The position numbers were made by a program, and so were the translations under genes. A stretch of DNA of 64,000 bases from Filimonas effusa (GTDB taxonomy: Bacteria; Bacteroidota; Bacteroidia; Chitinophagales; Chitinophagaceae): positions 356,184 through 420,183 of the forward strand of contig NZ_SDHZ01000003.1 in the NCBI RefSeq assembly GCF_004118675.1. Reading direction: 5' to 3'. Positions 26,151 through 35,399 of this stretch are shown here, one piece after another. Numbering within the stretch: position 1 is the stretch's first letter; each line of letters opens with the position of its first letter. The notes beneath the pieces were generated by a model. The model did not search any database. It saw only the letters and a program-made list of their open reading frames with translations, and was not told the DNA's origin.

Positions 26151-26621
26151 ATGGATTTATTACAAGATATTGTTATCCGTCCCCTGGCAAAGAATGAGCC
26201 GGTACCTTATGAGCTTTTATTACTGGCAGACCCATCGAAAGAAATGATAGACGGCTACCTGCCGGGTTCGGCCATTTACGTGGCCCAGTCGGAAGACCGC
26301 ATCATTGGAGAATATGTATTGTATCCGCTGGGAGGTAAAGCGGCAGAAGTAAAAAATATAGCAGTAGAGGCCCCGTTACAGGGCCAGGGCATAGGGAAGC
26401 TGCTTTTGATGCATGCAGTTAGTACCGCCCGTGCCAAAGGCTACCGTAGTGTTACCATTGGCACCGCCAATTCAAGTGTTGCGCAGATATACCTGTATCA
26501 GCAGCAGGGGTTTCAGATAACGGATGTGAAGGAAGATTATTACCTGCTCAACTATGCAGAACCGATCTATGAGAACGGGGAACGTTGTAAAGACCAGCTG
26601 GTATTAACAAAGCAATTATAA
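26151..26621 (+). CDS. GNAT family N-acetyltransferase
   Basis: 156 residues from ATG at 26151 (a GTG two codons upstream is possible). The acetyl-CoA-binding block is VEAPLQGQGIGKLLLMHAVSTARAKGYRSVTIGTANSS, followed by QIYLYQQQGFQITDVKEDYY, the standard GNAT motif A and B layout. The substrate is not evident. Divergent from the AAA+ gene and 23 bases before the SDR gene, with which it may be co-transcribed. Confidence 0.9.
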   Translation: MDLLQDIVIRPLAKNEPVPYELLLLADPSKEMIDGYLPGSAIYVAQSEDRIIGEYVLYPLGGKAAEVKNIAVEAPLQGQGIGKLLLMHAVSTARAKGYRSVTIGTANSSVAQIYLYQQQGFQITDVKEDYYLLNYAEPIYENGERCKDQLVLTKQL

Positions 26622-26644
26622 ACTGATAGTTAAACATAACAGTC

Positions 26645-27361
26645 ATGGAATCATTAAAAGGTAAAAATGCACTGATCACCGGTGCCGGGAAAGGAATAGG
26701 AAAAGCAGTAGCGCATGCACTGGCGGCAGAAGGTGTAAATCTTGCCCTGCTGGCGCGTACCGAAAAAGACCTTAAGGAGGTAGCTGCAGAGCTGTGCGGT
26801 ACGGGTGTAAAAATTGTTTATGCCACAGCGGATGTAGCAGACCGTATAGCAACTGAAGCTGCAATTGGCCAACTTGAAGAAGCACTTGGTAGTATTGATA
26901 TACTGATCAACAACGCCGGCATCGGCAGGTTTGGTAAATTCCTGGAACTTAGCCCTGAGCAGTGGGAAGAAGTAGTAAAAGTGAATTTGTTTGGCGCTTA
27001 TTATGTGATAAGGGCTGTGTTACCAGGAATGTTGAGCAGGCAAACGGGAGATATCGTAAACATATCTTCTACAGCCGGCCAGAAAGGCGCCCCTGTTACC
27101 AGCGCTTATAGCGCCTCTAAATTCGGACTTATTGGTTTATCTGAGTCTTTGATGCTTGAAGTACGGAAATCGAATATAAGGGTCACTACATTAACGCCCA
27201 GCACTATTGCTACCGACATGGCGGTGAATCTGAACCTGACCGACGGCAATCCCGAGAAGGTCATGCAGCCGGAAGACTTTGCGGAATTGATAGTAATGCA
27301 GCTGAAATTAAACAGGCGCACCTTTGTAAAAGAAGCGGGATTATGGTCTACCAACCCATAG
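26645..27361 (+). CDS. Short-chain dehydrogenase/reductase (3-ketoacyl-reductase type)
   Basis: 238 residues, classic SDR. The cofactor site is [12 protein letters not shown] near the N-terminus; INNAGIG and the catalytic S-Y-K triad ([25 protein letters not shown]) are intact. The length and the arginine in LLARTEKD favour NADP(H). Close homologues are annotated as 3-ketoacyl-(acyl-carrier-protein) reductases, but substrate cannot be read from the sequence. Follows the GNAT gene by 23 bases. Confidence 0.9.
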   Translation: MESLKGKNALITGAGKGIGKAVAHALAAEGVNLALLARTEKDLKEVAAELCGTGVKIVYATADVADRIATEAAIGQLEEALGSIDILINNAGIGRFGKFLELSPEQWEEVVKVNLFGAYYVIRAVLPGMLSRQTGDIVNISSTAGQKGAPVTSAYSASKFGLIGLSESLMLEVRKSNIRVTTLTPSTIATDMAVNLNLTDGNPEKVMQPEDFAELIVMQLKLNRRTFVKEAGLWSTNP

Positions 27362-27440
27362 CTTTTTAGCGGGTTGATGTTATACCAATGATAACCAAAG
27401 GGATATGCGTGTATTTAGTACACATACCGTTTGTCACAGT

Positions 27441-27497
27441 TTGTTAAAAATTGTTTAACAAATATTTGTTCAGGTAAACTATTCCCCGTTATATTTG
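27441..27497 (+). promoter_or_regulatory. Promoter with overlapping palindromes for the candidate small RNA
   Basis: TTTG (27465-27468), 21-base spacer, TATATTTG (27490-27497): a full -33/-7 pair. The -33 box lies inside a perfect 14-bp palindrome AACAAATATTTGTT (27457-27470). Just upstream TTGTTAAA (27441-27448) pairs with TTTAACAA (27454-27461). These dyads suggest control by a DNA-binding protein. Confidence 0.65.
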
Positions 27498-27501
27498 TGT
27501 C

Positions 27502-27612
27502 CGCAAAAATATTTTGCGTCTAACGATTGTTGCCCATTTACCAGGTTGTTCACACAACTTGTCGTATTACAAATGAAAAAAGCATGTTGCCCTGTCAGCA
27601 TGCTTTTTTATT
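27502..27612 (+). ncRNA. Candidate small RNA, about 110 nt, three hairpins
   Basis: The predicted start lies about 5 bases after the -7 box. Hairpin 1: CGCAAAA (27502-27508) with TTTTGCG (27512-27518). Hairpin 2: 27543-27549 with 27554-27560, 4-base loop. Hairpin 3: AAAAAAGCATG (27576-27586) with CATGCTTTTTT (27599-27609), ending in a T tract, an intrinsic terminator. No open frame of note fits inside. It could instead be a 5' leader with an attenuator for the dehydrogenase gene at 27691, but termination would occur 80 bases before that gene. I recognise no known RNA family. The remainder of the 329-base gap (27362-27440, 27613-27690) shows nothing else. Confidence 0.5.
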
Positions 27613-27690
27613 TAGGCCAACCTTTCTTCCTGCTTATTGTTTTTTTCAGATCAGTTCGGAGTTTAGTATTTCAAATTAAAGCAGTGTTGT

Positions 27691-29142
27691 ATGCAACTAG
27701 TGTATAGATCCTTATTACAGACGGGATATTTTATCAATAACAACTGGCAGCAATGCAGTGAGAATCGTTTTGCAGTTACGAATCCGGCTACGGGAGCGGA
27801 GATTGCCACGGTAGCTGATGCGGGTGTAAAAGAAACCGGGGAAGCGATAGCAGCGGCTGAAGCTGCTTTTCCCGCGTGGAGTGGTTTGCCGGCAAAGGAG
27901 CGTGCGAAGCTGCTCAGGAAATGGTATGATCTTATTATTGCGCATACCGATGATCTTGCTTTATTGCTTACCAGTGAACAAGGTAAACCACTGGAAGAGG
28001 CAAAAGGGGAGATACAATATGGCGCTTCATTCATTGAATGGTTTGCAGAGGAATGCCGCAGGGTGTATGGGGAAATAATACCAGCCCCGGTTGCAGACCG
28101 CCGCTTTATGACGTTGAAACAGCCTGTAGGGGTTGTGGCAGCTATTACGCCATGGAACTTTCCCGTGGCTATGATAACGCGTAAGATTGCACCTGCCATT
28201 GCTGCAGGCTGCACTGTAGTGCTGAAGCCTGCAGAAGATACCCCTTTAAGTGCATTGGCATTGGCGGAGCTGGCCCGGGAAGCAGGGTTACCGGATGGGG
28301 TTCTGAACATTATTCCCAGCACGCAGTCGGCAGAGGTAGGCAAAATATTATGTACACATCCGGCTATTCATAAATTATCTTTTACCGGCTCAACAGGGGT
28401 AGGACGACTGCTGATGCAGCAATCCTCTTCTACGTTGAAAAAGCTGGCATTGGAGCTGGGTGGTAATGCACCTTCCATTGTTTTTGACGACGCGGATATC
28501 GAGATCGCCGTTAAAGGAACATTAGCCAGCAAGTATCGTAATGCGGGGCAAACCTGTGTATGTGTAAACAGGGTGCTGGTACAGCGTTCGGTTTATCCTG
28601 CTTTTTTAGAGGCATACAGCAAGGCTGTAGCAGCCTTTAAAACAGGAGACGGTACAGCGCCCGGTATTCAGATAGGACCACTTATTAATAAGAAGGCTAT
28701 CGATAAGGTACAGGAGCTGCTTGCCGATGCCTTAAACAAAGGTGCAGAACTGGTTATGGGCGGCCATTTACATTCCGCCGGGCCTTTGTTCTTTGAGCCT
28801 ACGATCATCAGTAATTGCACGGCAGATATGACACTCAGCCATGAAGAAATATTCGGACCGGTGACTGCTATTTATCTTTTTGATACCGAGGAGGAAGCAA
28901 TAACATTAGCTAATAGTACAGAATATGGATTAGCGGCTTATTTCTTCTCAAAGGACGTACAAAAGATATGGCGGGTTGCGGAAAAGCTGGAGTACGGCAT
29001 CATTGGCGTTAATGAAGGGATCATTTCGTTTGCAGAGGTTCCTTTCGGAGGGATCAAGCAAAGTGGTTACGGTAAGGAAGGAAGCTTTTATGGGATAGAG
29101 GAATATCTTATTACCAAGTATGTTTGCCTGGGCAATATGTAG
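27691..29142 (+). CDS. gabD: NAD(P)-dependent succinate-semialdehyde dehydrogenase
   Basis: 483 residues, the length of GabD-type aldehyde dehydrogenases. Signatures: QPVGVVAAITPWNFPVAM, CTVVLKPAEDTPL, LSFTGSTGVGR, the catalytic glutamate in LALELGGNAPSIVFDDAD and catalytic C289 in NAGQTCVCVNR. The FEPTII and EEIFGPV blocks complete the fold. It oxidises succinate semialdehyde to succinate in GABA or related degradation; broader aldehyde use is possible. No GABA transaminase is near, so the pathway is not confirmed by context. Confidence 0.88.
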   Translation: MQLVYRSLLQTGYFINNNWQQCSENRFAVTNPATGAEIATVADAGVKETGEAIAAAEAAFPAWSGLPAKERAKLLRKWYDLIIAHTDDLALLLTSEQGKPLEEAKGEIQYGASFIEWFAEECRRVYGEIIPAPVADRRFMTLKQPVGVVAAITPWNFPVAMITRKIAPAIAAGCTVVLKPAEDTPLSALALAELAREAGLPDGVLNIIPSTQSAEVGKILCTHPAIHKLSFTGSTGVGRLLMQQSSSTLKKLALELGGNAPSIVFDDADIEIAVKGTLASKYRNAGQTCVCVNRVLVQRSVYPAFLEAYSKAVAAFKTGDGTAPGIQIGPLINKKAIDKVQELLADALNKGAELVMGGHLHSAGPLFFEPTIISNCTADMTLSHEEIFGPVTAIYLFDTEEEAITLANSTEYGLAAYFFSKDVQKIWRVAEKLEYGIIGVNEGIISFAEVPFGGIKQSGYGKEGSFYGIEEYLITKYVCLGNM

Positions 29143-29191
29143 CACCCACTCATTATCACTTAAAACAGCAGTGAAGCCGGATTAAATTACA

Positions 29192-29234
29192 ATGATCGTT
29201 TGCGCATGCAGGAGCTACATGCGCAAACGATCAT
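29192..29234. terminator. Bidirectional hairpin between convergent genes
   Basis: A perfect 17-bp inverted repeat (29192-29208 with 29218-29234, 9-base loop) sits in the 109-base gap between the convergent dehydrogenase and acyl-CoA ligase genes. It lacks a U tract but is the strongest stem in the window. Confidence 0.7.
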
Positions 29235-29251
29235 GCACCGTGAATACATCA

Positions 29252-31045
29252 TCAGGTATTCTCGTAGATCTTCTCGATCTGGTCTTTGTATTTTTCCATG
29301 ATCACTTTGCGTTTGAGGCTTAGTTTGGGCGTCATTTCTCCTGTTTCGATGCTCCATTCTTTGGGTAACAGTTCAAACTTCTTGACTTGTTCAACGTGGT
29401 TGAACTGCGTGTTTAACCCTTCGATGATGCGGTTGTATTTATCGATCACCTGGGGAAGCTTCACAGCGTCTTCGTTACTGGTGAATGGGATGCCTTTATG
29501 CTGCATCCATTTTTTAAGCATGTTAAAAGAAGGAACGATAAGCGCGCCTACGAATTTTCGCTCGGGGCCTACTACCATGATCTGTTCTATGAACGAGTTG
29601 CTTTTGCATTTATTTTCGATGGGCTGAGGCGCTACGTATTTGCCGCCGCTGGTTTTGAAGAGTTCTTTTTTGCGGTCGGTGATACGCAGGAATTTACCGT
29701 CTTCCCAAACGCCGATATCGCCGGTGTGGAGCCAGCCATCTATCACAGTTTCGGCAGTAAGATCGGGGCGTTTGTAATAGCCTTTCATTACCGTGTCGCC
29801 TTTTACACATATTTCACCGTCTTCTGCGAGTTTTATTTCGAGACCATCGAGGGGAAGGCCTACTGTTCCAAACTTGGTGAGGCCTTTTGCTTTGCGGTTA
29901 ACGGAGATAACCGGGCTATTTTCGGTGGGACCATATCCTTCATAAACGGGGATGCCGGCGCCATTAAAGATGCGCAGTAATCTTTCCTGGCAGGCGGCGC
30001 CTCCGGTAACGATAAAAGAGACATTGCCACCGAGGGCGGCGCGCCATTTTTTGAAGACGATCTTATCGGCGATGGACATCTGGAGGTTGTACCACCAGCC
30101 ACCACTGATATTGTTATCATATTTTTCGGCAAGACTAACAGACCAGAAGAACAATGCACGTTTAATACCTGTTAACTGGCTTCCGGTGCTCATGATCTTT
30201 TCGAAAACCTTTTCCAGTAAGCGTGGTACGGTAGTGAAGCCGTTTGGTTTTATTTCCTTCAGGTTGTCGCCAATGGTATCCATGCTTTCGGCATAGTAGA
30301 TACTGATGATGCTGAAGAGATAAATATAAGTACAGGTTTTTTCGAAGATATGGTTAAGCGGCAGGAAGCTAAGCACTTTGAAATGGGGCGCATCTTCAAA
30401 AGGGAAGCTGAGCTTTGAGAGGTAAGCATCCTGCATAATGTTACGGTGGGTAAGCATTACACCTTTGGGCGTACCTGTAGTGCCGGAGGTATAGATGATG
30501 GTTGCTACGTGATGTTCGGGAACGGAAGCCTTGATGGATTCCACCTTTTCAAGTAAGGGATCGTTTTCCGGAACCAGAACTGACGACCAGTTTTCTACGC
30601 CGTTGACCTCGTCGAACGAAAACACCTTTTGGAGAGAGGTGATCTTACCGAGGATAGCGCTTACTTTATCCATCAGCTCTTTGCTGCTAACGAAAAGATA
30701 TTTTACGCCTGCATCGTTTAGGATAAATTCAAGTTCATTGGGATTGGTTGTTGGATACAACGGCACGAGGATGGCGCCTGTTTGTTGTACTGCCAGATCA
30801 GTAAAAACCCATTCGGGCCTGTTGTTGCTGATGATAGCGATCTTATCGGCATTTTCAACGGTGAAGTCATTTCCACTCACTCCCAGTTTCAGCAATCCGG
30901 CACTAAAACGATTCACTATCGTCTCTACTTCTACGGTGCTGTATTTTTTCCACTGCCCATCTTTTTTAGCTGCCAGCATATCATCTTTCGGATGATGCGC
31001 AAGCTGATAAGCAACTGCGTCGAATAGTCGTTTACATTCTTTCAT
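29252..31045 (-). CDS. Long-chain fatty-acid-CoA ligase (AMP-forming)
   Basis: 597 residues. AMP-binding motifs: TIIYTSGTTGTPKGVMLTHRN, the fatty-acyl recognition-type GYGPTENSP, GWLHTGDIG and DRKKELFKTSGGKYVAPQPIEN. Its size and the opening KECKRLFDAVAYQLAHHP match the FadD15-like long-chain ligases common in Bacteroidota. It activates fatty acids for lipid synthesis or beta-oxidation at the inner membrane face. Monocistronic; 111 bases from the upstream TPR gene. Confidence 0.92.
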   Translation of the reverse strand: MKECKRLFDAVAYQLAHHPKDDMLAAKKDGQWKKYSTVEVETIVNRFSAGLLKLGVSGNDFTVENADKIAIISNNRPEWVFTDLAVQQTGAILVPLYPTTNPNELEFILNDAGVKYLFVSSKELMDKVSAILGKITSLQKVFSFDEVNGVENWSSVLVPENDPLLEKVESIKASVPEHHVATIIYTSGTTGTPKGVMLTHRNIMQDAYLSKLSFPFEDAPHFKVLSFLPLNHIFEKTCTYIYLFSIISIYYAESMDTIGDNLKEIKPNGFTTVPRLLEKVFEKIMSTGSQLTGIKRALFFWSVSLAEKYDNNISGGWWYNLQMSIADKIVFKKWRAALGGNVSFIVTGGAACQERLLRIFNGAGIPVYEGYGPTENSPVISVNRKAKGLTKFGTVGLPLDGLEIKLAEDGEICVKGDTVMKGYYKRPDLTAETVIDGWLHTGDIGVWEDGKFLRITDRKKELFKTSGGKYVAPQPIENKCKSNSFIEQIMVVGPERKFVGALIVPSFNMLKKWMQHKGIPFTSNEDAVKLPQVIDKYNRIIEGLNTQFNHVEQVKKFELLPKEWSIETGEMTPKLSLKRKVIMEKYKDQIEKIYENT

Positions 31046-31091
31046 ATGGTACTTTAAGCTACCTTAAGATAATCTTATTCCATGAAATAAA

Positions 31092-31120
31092 AAAGTTCCC
31101 TCCACGGGGAAAGGAACTTT
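31092..31120 (-). terminator. Intrinsic terminator of the serC-DUF1015-TPR block
   Basis: AAAGTTCC (31092-31099) pairs with GGAACTTT (31113-31120). On the minus strand the stem is followed by a run of six T, 37 bases past the TPR gene stop. It separates this operon from the acyl-CoA ligase gene. Confidence 0.8.
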
Positions 31121-31156
31121 CAGTATTATTTGAGATTTTACTAACAAGGGATGCGC

Positions 31157-32176
31157 TTAATGTTCGTAGTGTTGATTTTCAGGCACCTTAAACACACGGC
31201 TACGCTGCAGTTTCAGGAAATTCTCATTTTCCTGGGAGTGTGCGCTTACCCATGTCTGATAAGCATCGGGGCTGGCTGCTGCAGTGAAAAGCCATTGATT
31301 ATATGCATCGAACAGGCCTTCCTGCAAGAGCTGGCGCTGGTGGTCGAATAACCTGAAGGGGTATTGCGCCGCATATTGATTAAACCAATCGAGCACAAAC
31401 CTTGTGCGAACAGTAGTGAGTGATTCAGGCGTAATACCTTCGCTCAGCAGATCGAGGTGTTTGGCCAGTACACCGGCAACCGCTTTTGTAAAGGGGCTGC
31501 CCTGCGTTTCATAACCCTTCAACATACCTGGATTTGCCAGCAATGCCTTATAGTTATCGGTCACAATATTCTTCATGATCACCGTTCTGTCGCTCAGGCT
31601 TTCGAGGTTCAGGAATAACTCGCCATAGATCACAGACCAGAGCAGGTTATTCTTGTTATCGTAATAGCGGGAAGCATTGTAATAGTTGGTGCTGATGTTG
31701 GGATCGACCTCTATTCCTTTCTCCCAATACCTGATAGCCTCGTCGAGGTTGCTCTGCATAGCATACAGCTCACCGAATTCGTTATATAGTACGCCACTTT
31801 TAGGGAACTGTTTCAGTGCTTTCTTATACAGTTTTTCGCATTCTTTATATTCTGCTATGGCTTTGTAACACATGCCCAGCATTTTGTAGCTGCTGGCATC
31901 GGCATTTTTATGACCGATCAGTTTTTTAGAAGCTTCTATCGCATTGGCATAATCCTTTTTCAGGTAATAGGTATAAGCGAGATCTTCCTGGATGGCCATG
32001 TTACCGGGGTCCTGTTTTGAAGCGCGGTTGAGCACCAGCACTGCATTCTCATAATCACCTTTATACATGAAGGCCTTGCCTGATTCGTAAAGGTTTTTAT
32101 TATCACTACCACCCTGGGCCATAGCGGTTATGGTGGTATAGGAAAGCATCAACAACAGCAGTGTGCGTATTATCAT
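31157..32176 (-). CDS. Exported TPR protein
   Basis: 339 residues. Signal peptide MIIRTLLLLMLSYTTITAMAQ, then four to five tetratricopeptide repeats (AVLVLNRASKQDPGNMAIQ, AIEASKKLIGHKNADASS, CEKLYKKALKQFPKSGVLY, AIRYWEKGIEVDPNISTNYY) up to about residue 200. The rest (LSDRTVIMKNIVTDNYKALLANPGM onward) is helical and conserved-looking but unnamed to me. It is 11 bases downstream of DUF1015, in the same transcript as serC, though a link to serine metabolism is not obvious for a periplasmic protein. Confidence 0.8.
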   Translation of the reverse strand: MIIRTLLLLMLSYTTITAMAQGGSDNKNLYESGKAFMYKGDYENAVLVLNRASKQDPGNMAIQEDLAYTYYLKKDYANAIEASKKLIGHKNADASSYKMLGMCYKAIAEYKECEKLYKKALKQFPKSGVLYNEFGELYAMQSNLDEAIRYWEKGIEVDPNISTNYYNASRYYDNKNNLLWSVIYGELFLNLESLSDRTVIMKNIVTDNYKALLANPGMLKGYETQGSPFTKAVAGVLAKHLDLLSEGITPESLTTVRTRFVLDWFNQYAAQYPFRLFDHQRQLLQEGLFDAYNQWLFTAAASPDAYQTWVSAHSQENENFLKLQRSRVFKVPENQHYEH

Positions 32177-32187
32177 ATAGATTATTG

Positions 32188-33420
32188 TTATTCGTAAATC
32201 AGGTGCGTTAATAAACCATCCCTGAGCTTAGGTTCGAACCAAGTGCTTTTGGGAGGCATTACGTTACCGCTGTCGGCAATGGCAAATAACTGTTCAATGC
32301 TTACAGGGTAAAGACTAAATGCCAGTTTCATTTCGCCGCTGTTCACCCTTTTTTCGAGTTCTGCGAGACCACGGATACCACCTACGAAGTCGATACGTTT
32401 ATCGGTACGTGGATCCTGGATGCCCAGCAGGCTATCGAGCACGTTGTTCTGCAGAACGGTTACGTCGAGGATACCAATGGGATCATCGGAGTAAGTGCCT
32501 GGTTTTGCGGTTAATTTGTACCACGCACCGTCCAAATACATGCCAAATTCATGTAAGGCAGCGGGTTGAACGGCACCGGACGCCTTCTGAACGGTGAATT
32601 TTTCTTCGAGCAGCTTCAGGAAACCGGCGGCATCATGGCCATTAAGGTCTTTTACCAGCCTATTATAGTCCATGATGTACAGCTGATTAGACGGGAATAA
32701 TGTGGTGAGGAAATAGTTAGCACCTTCCTGTGAATTATTTCCTAAAGCTTTGCGCACTTTGGCGGCAGAGGCTGCGCGGTGATGGCCATCGGCAATATAG
32801 GTGAAGGGTATTTCTTCGGCGAACAGGCTGGTGATGTTAGCGATAGCTGTGTCGTCGTTCACGATCCAGATCGTATGCTGGATGTTATCGTCGGCCGTGA
32901 AATCGTAGACAGGGTTTTTCGCAGCTTTCCATTTTTCAATCAGTTCATCCACTGCGGCGTGGTTGCGGTATGCCAGGAATACGTTTCCTGTTTGTGCGCC
33001 GGAGGTTTTAATATGGTTGATACGATCCTGTTCTTTTTCGGGCCTGGTGAACTCGTGCTTTTTGATGATATCGTTTTCGTAATCATCAACACTGCTTACG
33101 CATACCAGCCCGGTCTGGCTTCTGCCGTTCATTACCAGCTGGTAGATATAATAACAGTCTTTTTCTTCCCTGAAGAGCAGGTCTCTTTTGATAAAGGCTT
33201 CGAGGTTTTGTTTGGCTTTCTCATATACCTGCTGGTCGTGGATGTCCACAGATTCGGGCAGGTCTATTTCACTTTTAGTGATATGGAGAAAAGAATTAGG
33301 GTTTCCCTGTGTTTCAACTTTAGCCTCCTGGCTGTTGAGAACATCATAGGGTTTGCTTGCAATTTGCTTAGCAAACTGGGCTTGCGGACGAAGTGCTTTA
33401 AAAGCTTTAATGATAGCCAT
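32188..33420 (-). CDS. DUF1015 family protein, likely serine-metabolism-linked
   Basis: 410 residues. DUF1015 hallmarks: FKALRPQAQFAKQIASKPYDVL at the start, HEFTRPEKEQDRINHIKTSGAQTGNVFLAY, FTYIADGHHRAASAAKVR (D211, H213, H214, R215) and GIQDPRTDKRIDFVGGIRG. Homologues are commonly found beside serA/serC, and here it directly follows serC (38 bases). The DGHHR segment resembles the catalytic motif of ParB-fold proteins, a fold that includes a free serine kinase, so a phosphotransferase role in serine metabolism is a reasonable guess but unproved. Confidence 0.85.
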   Translation of the reverse strand: MAIIKAFKALRPQAQFAKQIASKPYDVLNSQEAKVETQGNPNSFLHITKSEIDLPESVDIHDQQVYEKAKQNLEAFIKRDLLFREEKDCYYIYQLVMNGRSQTGLVCVSSVDDYENDIIKKHEFTRPEKEQDRINHIKTSGAQTGNVFLAYRNHAAVDELIEKWKAAKNPVYDFTADDNIQHTIWIVNDDTAIANITSLFAEEIPFTYIADGHHRAASAAKVRKALGNNSQEGANYFLTTLFPSNQLYIMDYNRLVKDLNGHDAAGFLKLLEEKFTVQKASGAVQPAALHEFGMYLDGAWYKLTAKPGTYSDDPIGILDVTVLQNNVLDSLLGIQDPRTDKRIDFVGGIRGLAELEKRVNSGEMKLAFSLYPVSIEQLFAIADSGNVMPPKSTWFEPKLRDGLLTHLIYE

Positions 33421-33458
33421 TGGTTGTAATTATAACCTCAAGTATTGATTGATAAAAA

Positions 33459-34529
33459 TTATCCTTTTCTGTTAGCGAAGTCTTTCAGGAGATCGCAAAC
33501 GGCCTGTACGCTGCTAAGCGGTAATGCGTTATACATGGAAATACGCAAGCCACCTACACTGCGATGACCTTTTACACCTATCATGCCGTTCTTTTTACAT
33601 TCATCGAGGAATTGTTTTTCGAGTTCCCCGTTTTCGAGGATGAATACGGCATTCATAAGACTGCGGTCTTCTTTGGCGACGGTGGGTTTAAAAAGCGGTA
33701 ACGAGTCGAGCGTATTGTATAGCAGGTCTGCTCTTTCCTTTGCTCTTTGTTCCATTGCCGCCAGGCCGCCGTTGGCGATGATCCAGCGGAGGGTGAGCAT
33801 ACTTACATATACTGCGAAAACAGGAGGCGTATTTAAAAGTGCGCCTGCTTCTATGTGTTTGCGGTAGTCCATAATGGGCGGAATAGGGCGGTTTATTTTG
33901 CCGAGCAGGTCTTTTTTCACCACGGTTAGGGTGACACCTGCTGCGCCCATATTCTTTTGCGCTCCTGCGTAGATAAGTGAGAACTTACTGAAGTCCATAG
34001 GGCGACAGAAGATATCACTGCTCATGTCGGCAATGAGTGGCATAGACACGTCGGGGATATGATGCCATTGTGTGCCTTCTACGGTATTGTTGGTGGTATA
34101 ATGCAGGTAAACAGCGTCGTCGGGGACGTTGAGGGTTTTATTAATATAGGTATGTCCTTTATCTTTTGAGGAAGCAGCCACGGCCACCTTTCCGAAGTAG
34201 CCGGCTTCTTCGATAGCTTTTTTACCCCAGATACCATTATCGCAGTAGGCTGCCTGTGCGTTGGTATCGAGCAGGTTCATTGGCACCTGCATGAATTGGG
34301 TAGTAGCGCCGCCATGGAGGTAAAGCACTTCGTAGCTGTCGTCGATCTGCATCAGCGATTTTACATTCGCCTGGGCTTCGTGAAGCACTTCTTCGAACCA
34401 GGAAGTACGGTGGCCGATCTCCAGGATCGACAATCCTGTATTATTAAAGTTATGAATGGCATCGGCTGCCTGGGCATATACTTCTTCCGGCAAGATCGAA
34501 GGGCCCGAATTAAAATTGTACATTTTCAT
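33459..34529 (-). CDS. serC: Phosphoserine aminotransferase
   Basis: 356 residues. N-terminal NFNSGPSILPEEV and GLSILEIGHRT are typical; the PLP lysine is K192 in IYAGAQKNMG, preceded by the PLP-anchoring ADMSSDI. The C-terminus has KGHRSVGGLRISMYNA. It converts 3-phosphohydroxypyruvate and glutamate to O-phosphoserine and 2-oxoglutarate (serine and possibly PLP synthesis). First gene of a serC - DUF1015 - TPR transcript. ATG codons at 34529 and 34523 are both possible starts. Confidence 0.96.
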   Translation of the reverse strand: MKMYNFNSGPSILPEEVYAQAADAIHNFNNTGLSILEIGHRTSWFEEVLHEAQANVKSLMQIDDSYEVLYLHGGATTQFMQVPMNLLDTNAQAAYCDNGIWGKKAIEEAGYFGKVAVAASSKDKGHTYINKTLNVPDDAVYLHYTTNNTVEGTQWHHIPDVSMPLIADMSSDIFCRPMDFSKFSLIYAGAQKNMGAAGVTLTVVKKDLLGKINRPIPPIMDYRKHIEAGALLNTPPVFAVYVSMLTLRWIIANGGLAAMEQRAKERADLLYNTLDSLPLFKPTVAKEDRSLMNAVFILENGELEKQFLDECKKNGMIGVKGHRSVGGLRISMYNALPLSSVQAVCDLLKDFANRKG

Positions 34530-34633
34530 CCGTATATAGTTTTGGTCCGGCCGGGGAAACCTTATTTAAAAGCTCCGGGTTACTCCCAGGGACGTTAGGA
34601 CTGCAAATTAACGGGTTTTGAAGCAAAGGCTTG

Positions 34634-35287
34634 TTAGTTAACAGGGGTAGTAGTTTCCACCTCGGTAACGCCACCCGAGACGACAAATTTCATGGCTTCG
34701 GCCGGCGGCGTGTTCTTAATAAGCCTGATCTTATGTTTGGGAACCAGGTAGGTAACGCCGGAAATAGCGTAGGAATGAGGCACATACACGGCTGCATGGC
34801 CGGGGAGGTCGAAATGGGTGACATCTTCGTGTGTCACGAAACCAATACGCCAGACGTCGTCACCGTCGACATTTACGAGCACTGGTTTGTCGAATTTCTT
34901 TTTATTTCCTGCAAAGGCTTCGAGAAAATCTTTTACGGAGGAGTAAATAAACTTGACGCCGGGTGTATTTTCCAGGACTTTGTCGAAGACGTGTACGAGG
35001 CGGCCGAAGAAAAACGAGGAGGAGGTCCAGCCTACGAAGATCACAATGAGGATAACCACTACAAATCCCAACCCTGGTACCCTTTCGAGTTCACCCGCGC
35101 CGTTATTTTCGAGCGCATGGGGGAAAATTCTGTCGATTATATTGGGCAGGATATTGTCGACCGTGGTAAACAGCCAAAGTACGGCATAGACAGTAATGCC
35201 AATAGGCGCCAATACTACCAGGCCCTGAAAGAAATACTGGAACAGGTTACGTCCAGGAAACACGATCAATCTTTTCCACTTCGGCAT
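34634..35287 (-). CDS. DUF502 family membrane protein
   Basis: 217 residues from ATG at 35287; the frame opens earlier only with TTG. Two N-terminal membrane helices: FFQGLVVLAPIGITVYAVLWLF and VPGLGFVVVILIVIFVGWTSSSFF. Family features follow: IYSSVKDFLEAFAGNKKKFDKPVLVNV, GFVTHEDVTHF, AVYVPHSYAISGVTYLVPKHKI. No function is established for DUF502 in bacteria. It is transcribed alone, 104 bases from serC and divergent from tetR. Confidence 0.88.
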   Translation of the reverse strand: MPKWKRLIVFPGRNLFQYFFQGLVVLAPIGITVYAVLWLFTTVDNILPNIIDRIFPHALENNGAGELERVPGLGFVVVILIVIFVGWTSSSFFFGRLVHVFDKVLENTPGVKFIYSSVKDFLEAFAGNKKKFDKPVLVNVDGDDVWRIGFVTHEDVTHFDLPGHAAVYVPHSYAISGVTYLVPKHKIRLIKNTPPAEAMKFVVSGGVTEVETTTPVN

Positions 35288-35399
35288 CCGTCTAATTTGG
35301 GGCAAAATAATCAAGATTTACAACATAGGGGAAAATGCCTGCCTGGTAGTCTTATCCCAGTATATGACCGTCTATCCAAAAATGCGGATTTCAGGCTTC

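Noticed and set aside
27495..27707. 70-codon plus-strand frame over the small RNA
   Set aside because: Starts inside the first hairpin and runs through the terminator into the dehydrogenase gene in another frame; Cys/Phe-rich and not protein-like.
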